Source of the DNA: Calliopsis andreniformis
Lineage: Eukaryota > Arthropoda > Insecta > Hymenoptera > Andrenidae
Direction of reading: 5' to 3'
DNA length: 64,000 bases
Assembly: GCF_051401765.1 (NCBI RefSeq)
Contig: NW_027480422.1
Location: forward strand, 26,802,001-26,866,000
Shown here in pieces: positions 54,401 to 62,160 of the stretch. The notes beneath the pieces are model-generated. The model had not been told where the DNA came from. It did not search any database and saw only the letters and a program-made list of their open reading frames with translations. Both the position numbers and the translations under genes were made by a program. Within the stretch, counting starts at the first letter, position 1, and each line of letters opens with the position of its first letter.

Positions 54401-55120
54401 AAAGTACAATAAAAATACAACAGTTTTTCATCGTATAACAGGAATAATTGCACCCAGTGTGAAAGTAATGGTCGTTTCTTCGTTCCGCGCAAGCTAGGCT
54501 TCACTCTAGGGAGTTGCTCCACCACATCCAATAGCTACGGCCTTTGTAGTCAACGCCAGGAGCATAAAATACAATAAAAATACAACAGTTTTTCATAGTG
54601 TAGCAGGAATAACTACAACCAGTGTGAAAGTACTGGTCTTTTCTACGGTCCGGGCAACCTAGGCTTCACTCTAGGGCGTTGCTCCATCAGATCGAATAGC
54701 TAGGGCCTTAGAAGTCGACGCCAGAAGCATAAAATACATTATAAATACAACAGTTTTTGCATCGTATAAAATGAATAATTGCAAACAGTGTGAAAGTAAT
54801 GGTCATTTCTACGTTCCGGGCAACCTAGGCTTCAACCTAGGGCGTTGTTCCTCCAGATCGAATAATTAGGGCCTAATAAGTCAAGGCCAGAAGCATAACA
54901 TAAAATATAAATACATCAGTTTTTCCATCGTATAACAGGAATAATTGCAAACAGTGTGAAAGTAATGGTCATTTCTACATTCCGGGCAACCTAGGCTTCA
55001 ATCTAGGGCGTTGTGCCACCAGATAGAATAATTAGGGCCTAAGAAGTCTACGCCAGAAACATAAGATACAATATAAATACAACAGTTTTTCCATCGTATA
55101 ATAGGAATACCTGCAACCAG
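51405..55120 (+). repeat. HOR family B unit 5, 23 monomers, last in block
   Basis: One monomer is missing between the landmarks at 53,271 and 54,195 (924 bp here, 1,090 bp in the other units), with a fused monomer at about 53,928-53,955. Homology to the HOR stops in GAATACCTGCAACCAGTGTGA at about 55,120. Several bases match unit 1 rather than units 2-4, for example GCAACCAGGGTG near 52,461 and AATCCAGGGCG near 53,343. Confidence 0.87.
53880..54050 (+). repeat. Chimeric monomer in HOR B unit 5
   Basis: The left part reads TACAATAGTTTTTCCATCG, as at 49,940 in unit 4. The right part reads GCAACCGGTGTGAAAATTAT, as one monomer later at about 50,140. The parents are indistinguishable between 53,928 and 53,955, so the exchange lies there. 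Confidence 0.8.
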
Positions 55121-56576
55121 TGTGAAGGTAATGGTCATTTCTACGTTCCGGGCAACCTAGGCTTCACTCTAGGGCGTTGCTCCACCAAAACGAATAGTTA
55201 GGGCCTTAGAAGTCAACGCCCGAAGCATAAAATACAATAAAGATACAGCAGTTTTTCCATCGTATAACAGGAGTAATTGCAACCAGTGTGACAGTGATGG
55301 TCATTTCTACGTTCCGGGCAACCTACGCTTCACTCTAGGGCGTTGTTCCGTCAGAACGAATTGTTAGGGCCTTAGAAGTCAACGCCAGAAGCGTAAAATA
55401 CAAAACAAATGCAACAGTTTTTCCATCGTATAAAACGAATAATTGCAACCGATGTGAAAATTATGGCCACTTCTATGTTCCAGGCAACCTAGGCTTCACT
55501 GTAGGGTGTTGCTCTACCAAATCGAATAGATAGGGCCCTAGAAGTCTACGCCCGGAGCATAAAATACAATAAAAATACAACAGTCTTTCCATCGTATAGA
55601 ATGAGTAATTGCCATCAGTGTGAATGTGATGGTCATCTCTGCGTTCCGTTCAACCTAGGATTCACTCTAGGGCGTTGCTGCATCAGAGCGAATAGTTAGG
55701 GCCTGAGAAGTCAACGCCCGAAGCATATAATACAATAAAAATACAGCAGTTTTTCCATCGTATAACAGGAATAACTGCAACCAGTGTGAAGGTAATGGAC
55801 ATTCCTACGTTCCGGGCAACCTAGGCTCCACTCTAGGGCGTTGTTCCACCAGATCCAATAGTAAGGGCCTTAGAAGTCAACGCCCGAAGCATAAAATACA
55901 GAATAAATACAGCAGTTTTTCCATCGTATGAAACGAATAATTGCAACCAGTGTGAAGGTTATGGTCATTTCTACATTCATGGCAACCTAGGCTTGACCCT
56001 AGGGCGTTGCTCCACCAGATCGAATAGTTAGGGCCTTAGAAGTCAACGCCCGAAGCATAAAATACAATAAAAATACAATAGTTTTTCCGTCGTATAAAAT
56101 GGATAATTGCAATCAGTGTGAAGGTAATGGCCATTTCTACGTTCCGGGCAACCTAGGCTTCACTCTAGGGCGTTGCTCCACCAGATCGAATAGTTAGGGC
56201 CTTAGAAGTCAACGCCCGAACCATAAAATACAATAAAGATACAACGGTTTTTCCATCGTATAACAGGAGTAATTGCAACCAGTGTGAAAGTGATGGCCAT
56301 TTCTACGTTCCGGGCAACCTAGGCTTCACTCTAGGGCGTTGTTCCGCCAGAACGAATTGTTAGTGCCTTAGAAGTCAACGCCAGAAGCGTAAAATACAAA
56401 ACAAATGCAACAGTTTTTCCATCGTATAAAACGAATAATTGCAACCGATGTGAAAATTATGGTCATTTCTACGTTCCGGGCAACCTAGGCTTCACTCTAG
56501 GGCGTTGCTGCATCAGATCGAATAGTTAGGGCCTGAGAAGTCCACGGCCGAAGCATATAATACAATAAAAATACAA
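55083..56576 (+). repeat. Nine-monomer (1,494-bp) repeat, unit 1
   Basis: AGATACAGCAG at 55,241 recurs at 56,735, CAGTCTTTCC at 55,581 recurs at 57,075, and ATACCTG at 55,107 recurs at 56,601, all exactly 1,494 bp apart. Inside the unit, a trimer echo puts a related AATAAAGATACAACGG monomer at 56,234, six monomers after the first and three before the next. Confidence 0.82.
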
Positions 56577-57225
56577 CAGATTTTCCATCGTATAATAGGA
56601 ATACCTGAAACCAGTGTGAAGGTAATGGTCATTTCTACGTTCCGGGCAACCTAGGCTTCACTCTAGGGCGTTGCTCCACCAGAACGAATAGTTAGGGCCC
56701 TAGAAGTCGACGCCCGAAGCATAAAATACAATAAAGATACAGCAGTTTTTCCATCGTATAACAGGAGTAATTGCAACCAGTGTGAAAGTGATGGTCATTT
56801 CTACGTTCCGGGCAACCTAGGCTTCACTCTAGGGCGTTGTTCCGCCAAAACGAATTGTTAGGGCCTTAGAAGTCAACGCCGGAAGCGTAAAATACAAAAC
56901 AAATGCAACAGTTTATCCATCGTATAAAACGAATAATTGCAACCGATGTGAAAATTATGGCCATTTCTACGTTCCAGGCAACCTAGGCTTCACTGTAGGG
57001 TGTTGCTCTACCAAATCGAATAGATAGAGCCCTAGAAGTCTACGCCCGGCGCATAAAATACAATAAAAATACAACAGTCTTTCCATCGTATAGAATGAGT
57101 AATTGCCATCAGTGTGAATGTGATGGTCATCTCTGCGTTCCGTTCAACCTAGGATTCACTCTAGGGCGTTGCTGCATCGGAGCGAATAGTTAGGGCCTGA
57201 GAAGTCAACGCCCGAAGCATAAAAT
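56577..57225 (+). repeat. Nine-monomer repeat, truncated unit 2
   Basis: About four monomers match 55,083-55,731 with few substitutions, such as GAAACCAG for GCAACCAG and GCGCATAAAAT for GAGCATAAAAT. The match stops near 57,225, where GAAAATGCAACGG begins. Confidence 0.78.
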
Positions 57226-59040
57226 ACAATGAAAATGCAACGGTTTTTCCATCGTATAACACGAATAATTGCAACCATTCTGAAAGTAATGGACATTTCT
57301 ACGATCCGGGCATCCTAGGCTTCACTCTACGGCGTTGGTCCACCAGATCCAATAGTTAGGGCCTTAGGAATCAGCGGCAGAAGCATAAAATACAATATAA
57401 ATACAACTGTTTTTCCGTTGTATAAAATGAATGATTGCAAACAGTGTGAAAGTAATGGTCATTTCAACGGCCTGGACTACCTAGGCATCACTCTAGGGCG
57501 TTGCTCCACCAGATCGAATAGCTAGGGACTTAGAATTCAACGCCTGAAGCACAAAATACAATAAAAATCCAACAGTTTGTCCATGGTATAACAGGAATAA
57601 TTGCAACCAGTGTGAAAGTAGTGGTCATTGATACGTCCCGGGCAACCTAGGTTTCGCACTAGGGCGTTGCTTCACCACGTCAAATGGTTAGGGCCTTAGA
57701 AGTCAACGCCAGAATCATAAAATACAATATAAATACAACAGTTTTTCCATCGTATAAAAGGTATAATTGCAACCAGTGTGAAAGTAATGGTCATTTCTGC
57801 GTTCCGGGCAACATAGGCTTCACTCTTGGACGTTGCCCCACCATATCGAAAATTTAGGGCCTAAGAAGTCAACGCCAGAAGCATAAAATAAAATAAAATA
57901 ACAACAGTTTTTCCATCGTATAAAAGGTACAATTGCAACCAGTGTGAAAGTAATGGTCATTTCTACGTTCCGGGTAACATAGGCCTCACTCATGGACGTT
58001 GCTCCAAGAGATCGAATTGCTAGGACCTTAGAAGTCAACGCCAGAAGCAAAAAATACAATATAAATGCAATAGTTTTTCCATTGTATAAAATGAATAATT
58101 GCAAACAGTGTGAAAGTAATGGTCATTTCTACGCTCCGGGCAACCTAGGTTTCACTCTAGGGCGTTGCTCCACCAGGTCGAATAGTTAGGGCCTTAGATA
58201 ACAACGCCAGACGCATAAAGTACAATAAAAATGCAACAGCTTTTCCATCGTATAAAAGGTATAATTGCAACCAATGTGAAAGTAATGGTCACTTCTACGT
58301 TCCAGGCAACATAGGCTTCACTCATGGACGTTGCCCCACCAGATCGAAAAATTAGGGCCTAAGAAGTCAACGCCAGAAGCATAAAATAGAATAAAACTAC
58401 AACAGTTTTTCCATCGTATAACAGGAATAATTGCAACCAGTGTGAAAGTGATGGTCATTTCTACGTTCGGGGCAACCTATTCATCACTCTAGGGCGTTGG
58501 TCCACCAGATCCAATAGTTAGGGCCTAAGAAGCCAACGCCAGGAGCATCAAATACAAAATAAATACAAAGGTTTTTCCATCGTAAAACAGGAATAATTGC
58601 AACCAGTGTGAAAGAAATGGTCATTTCTACGTTCCGGGCAACATAGGCTTCACTCTTGGACGTTGCTCCAAGAGATCGAATAGCTAGGACCTTAGAAGTC
58701 AACTGCAGAAGCATAGAATACAATGTAAGTACAACAGTCTTTCCATTGTATAAAATGAATAATTGCAAACAGTGTGAAAGTAATGGTCATTTCTACGTTC
58801 CGGGCAACCTAGGCTTCACTCTTGGACGTTGCTCCAAGAGATCGAACAGCTAGGACCTTAGAAGTCAACGCCAGAAGCATCGAACACAATATAAATACAA
58901 CAGTCTTTCCATTGTATTAAATGAATAATTGCAAACAGTGTGAAAGTAATGGTCATTTCTACGTTCCGGGCAACCTAGGCTTCACTCTAGGGCGTTGCTC
59001 CACCACGTCGAATGGTTAGGGCCTTAGAAGTCAACGCCAG

Positions 59041-59096
59041 AAGCATAAAATACAATATAAATACAACAGTTTTTCCATTGTATAAAATGAATAATT
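59041..59096. other. AT-rich half of the monomer, example copy
   Basis: This segment is dominated by A and T: ATAAAATACAATATAAATAC, a T5 tract, then TATAAAATGAATAATT. It recurs once per monomer, alternating with the GC-richer core about 80 bp away. Alternating stiff A/T tracts and GC-rich DNA every 166 bp could favour regular nucleosome placement. That is inference from composition only. Confidence 0.55.
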
Positions 59097-59135
59097 GCAA
59101 ACAGTGTGAAAGTAATGGTCATTTCTACGTTCCGG

Positions 59136-59164
59136 GCAACCTAGGCTTCACTCTAGGGCGTTGC
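59136..59164. other. Bulged dyad in the GC-rich core of the monomer
   Basis: The left arm GCAACCTAG (59136-59144) is complementary to CTAGG (59153-59157) plus TTGC (59161-59164). A three-base bulge lies in the right arm and an eight-base loop (59145-59152) lies between the arms, giving nine potential base pairs. The CCTAG/CTAGG inner stem is kept in most monomers of the window, and GCAA/TTGC in most of those. CCTAGG itself (59140-59145) is also palindromic. Dyad-rich satellites are discussed in the literature as centromeric DNA able to adopt non-B structures; whether this one does so is inference. It could equally be a recognition site for a dimeric protein, or chance. Confidence 0.6.
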
Positions 59165-59679
59165 TCCACCAGGTCGAATAGTTAGGGCCTTCGAAAACAA
59201 CGCCAGACGCATAAAATACAATAAAAATACAACAGCTTTTTCATCGTATAACAGGAATAATTGCAACCAGTGTGAAAGTAATGGTCATTTCTACGTTCCG
59301 GGCAACCTAGGCTTCACTCTAGGGCGTTGCTCCTCCAGGTCGATAAGTTAGGGCCTTAGAAAACAACGCCAGACGCATAAAATACAATAAAAATGCAACA
59401 GCTTGTAGATCGCATAACAGGGATAATTGCAACCAGTGTGAAAGTAATAGTCATATCTACGTTCCGGGCAACCTAGGTTTCGCTCTTGGGCGTTGCTCCA
59501 CCACGTCGAATAGTTAGGGCCATAGGAGTCAACGCCAGAAGCATAGAATACGATATAAGTGCAACAGTTTTTCCACCGTATAAAACGAATTATTGGAACC
59601 AGTCTGAAGGTAATGGCCATTTCTACTCTCCGGGCATCCTATGCTTCACCCTAGGGCGTTGGTCCACCAGATCCAATAG

Positions 59680-59690
59680 TTAGGGCCTAA
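59680..59690. other. Second dyad TTAGGGCCTAA, example copy
   Basis: The arms TTAGG and CCTAA are perfectly complementary around a single central base. The motif is present in every monomer that reads TTAGGGCCTAAG and is weakened in the alternative TTAGGGCCTTAG class. Both classes are intermixed through the window. It contains one TTAGGG but is not a telomere repeat, because it occurs only once per monomer. Function unknown. Confidence 0.5.
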
Positions 59691-62160
59691 GAAGTCAACG
59701 CCAGAAACATAAAGTACAATAAAAATCCAGCAGCTTGTAGATCGTATAACAGGGATAATTGCAACCAGTGTGAAAGTAGTAGTCATATCTACGTTCCGGG
59801 GAACCTAGGTTTCGCTCTTGAGAGTTGCTCCACCACGTCGAATAGTTAGGGCCATAGGAGTCAACGCCAGAAGCATAAAATACAAGAAAATCACAACAGT
59901 TTTTCCATCGTATAACAGGAATAGTTGCAACCAGTGTCAAAGTGATGGTCATTTCTACGTTCCGGGCAACCTAGGCATCACTCTAGGGCGTTGCTCCACC
60001 AGATCGAATAGCTAGGGACTTAGAATTCAACGCCAGAATCATAAAATACAATAAAAATCCAACAGTTTGTTCATGGTATAACAGGAATAATTGCAACCAT
60101 TGTGAAAGTAATAGTCATTTCTACGTACGGGGCAACCTAGGCTTCACTCTAGGGCGTTGCTCCACCATGTCGAATAGTTAGAGCCTTAGAAAACAACGCC
60201 GGTCGCATAAAATACAATAAAAATACAACAGCTTTTCCATCGTATAAAAGGTATAATTGCAACCAATGTGAAAGTAATGGTCACTTCTACGTTCCGGGCA
60301 ACATAGGCTTCACTCTTGGACGTTGCCCCACCAGATCGAAAAGTTAGGGCCTAAGAAGTCAACCCCAGAAGCATAAAATAAAGTAAAATTACAACAGTTT
60401 TTCCATCGTATAACAGGAATAATTGCAACCAGTGTGAAAGTGATGGTCATTTCTACGTTCGGGGCAACCTATTCATCACACTAGGGCGTTGGTCCACCAG
60501 ATCCAATAGTTAGGTCCTAAGAAGCCAACGCCAGGACCATCAAATACAAAATAAATACAACAGTTTTTCCATCGTAAAACAGCAATAATTGCAACCAGTG
60601 TGAAAGTACTGGTCATTTCTACGTTCCGGCAACCTAGGCTTCACTCCAGGGCGTTGCTCCACCAGATCGAATAGTTAGGGACTTAGAATTCAACGCCAGA
60701 AGCATGAAATACAACAAAATTGCAACAGTTTTTCAATCGTATAACAGGAATAATTGAAGCCAGTGTGTCAGTAATGTGAATTCCTACGTTTCGGGCAACC
60801 TATGCTTCGCTCTAGGGCGTTGCTCAACCAGATCGGAATGCTAGGGCCTTAGAAGTCAACGCCCGAAGCATAAAATACAAAATAAATACAACAGTTTCTC
60901 CATCGTATAAAACGAATAATTGCAACCACTGTGAAAGTTATGGTCATTTCTACGTTCCTGACAACCTAGGCTTGACTCTAGGGCGTTGCTCCACCAGATC
61001 GAATAGTTAGGGCCTTAGAAGTCAACGCCCGAAGCATAAAATACAATAAAAATACAATAGTTTTACCATCTTATTAAATGAATAATTGCAATCAGTGTGA
61101 AGGTAATGGTCATTTCTACGTTCCGGGCAACCTAGGCTTCACTCTAGGGCGTTGCTCCACCAGATCGAATGGTCAGGGCCTAAGAAGTCAACGCCCGAAG
61201 CATAAAATACAGAATAAATACAACTGTTTTTCCATCGTATAAAACGAATAATTGCATCCAGTGTGAAAGTAATGGTCATTTCTACGTTCCGGGCAACCTA
61301 GGCTTCACTCTAGGGCGTTGCTCCACCAGATCGAATAGTTAGGGCCTTAGAAGTCATCGCCCGAAGCATAAAATACAATAAAGATACAACAGTTTTTCCA
61401 TTATATAAAGCGAATAATTTCAGCCGGTGTGAAGGTTATGGTCATTTCTACGTTCCGGGCAACCTAGGCTTCACTCTAGGGCGTTGCTCCACCAGATCGA
61501 ATAGTTAGGGCCATAGAAGTCAACGCCCGAAGCATAAAATACAATAAAGATACAACAGTTTTTCCATCGTATAACAGGAGTAATTGCAACCAGCGTGAAG
61601 GTGGTGGTCATTTCTACGTTCCGTGCAACCTAGGCTTCACTCTACGGCGTTGTTCCACCACATCGATGTGTTAGGGCCTTAGAAGTTAACGCCAGAAGCA
61701 TAAAATACAATAAAAATACAATAGTTTTTCAACCGTATAAAATGAATAATTGCAATCAGTGTGAAGGTAATGGTCATTTCTGCGTTCCGGGCAACCTAGG
61801 ATTCACTCTAGGGCGTTGCTGCACCAGATCGAATAGTTAGGGCCTAAGAACTCAACGCCAGAAACATAAAACACAATATAAGTACAACAGTTTTTCCATC
61901 GTATAAAACGAATAATAGCAACGAGTGTGAAAGTTATGGTTATTTCTACGTTCCCGTCAACCTAGGCTTCACTCGAGGGCGTTGCTCCACCAGATAGAAT
62001 CGTTAGGGCCTTAGATGTCAACGCCCGAAGCATAAAATACAGAATAAATACAACAGTTTTTCCATCGTATAAAACGAATAATTGCATCCAGTGTGAAAGT
62101 AACGGCCATATCTACGTTCCGGGCAACCTAGGCTTGGCTCTAGGGCGTTGCTCCACCAGA

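Larger units (their letters stand above)
59041..59206 (+). repeat. Representative 166-bp satellite monomer
   Basis: I chose this copy as a reference because it is close to the commonest base at most positions I compared. In monomer coordinates, 1-56 is AT-rich (ATAAAATACAATATAAATAC, a T5 tract at 30-34, then TATAAAATGAATAATT). Positions 57-80 hold GCAAACAGTGTGAAAGTAATG. Positions 81-130 are the GC-richer core with TACGTTCCGGGCAACCTAGG, CTTCACTCTAGGG and CGTTGCTCCACC. Positions 131-166 hold TCGAATAGTTAGGGCC and the CAACGCCAG junction. There are about six CpG sites. The phase is arbitrary, because a tandem array has no natural start. Confidence 0.93.
57226..62160 (+). repeat. Monomeric zone with 4-mer, 12-mer and 2-mer local repeats
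   Basis: About 30 monomers, many close to consensus. A 4-mer offset of 664 bp links 57,820-58,189 to 58,484-58,853, both carrying ACATAGGC with CTTGGACG or CATGGACG. A 12-mer offset of 1,992 bp links about 58,190-58,600 to 60,182-60,592 (AAAAGGTATAATTGC and CCTATTCATCAC markers). A 2-mer offset of 332 bp links 59,401 to 59,733 (GCTTGTAGATCG). No genes. Confidence 0.78.

Noticed and set aside
35722..55120. Assembly duplication as the cause of the 3,979-bp periodicity.
   Set aside because: The units differ by scattered private substitutions and by different whole-monomer deletions, which an artefactual copy would not show. Copy number could still be misassembled; only long reads can tell.
59121..59138. 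Possible CENP-B box around TTCTACGTTCCGGG.
   Set aside because: Against NTTCGNNNNANNCGGGN only the CGGG end and two T positions match; the CG of TTCG and the central A are absent. The reverse-complement pattern near GATCGAA also fails.
59161..59185. Pol III B-box-like GATCGAATA (SINE or tRNA origin of the monomer).
   Set aside because: The last essential base of GWTCRANNC does not fit, no A box lies at a suitable distance upstream, and no tRNA-like fold is evident.
59680..59690. TTAGGG as a telomere-type repeat.
   Set aside because: It occurs about once per 166-bp monomer and never in tandem, so it is not telomeric or interstitial telomere DNA.
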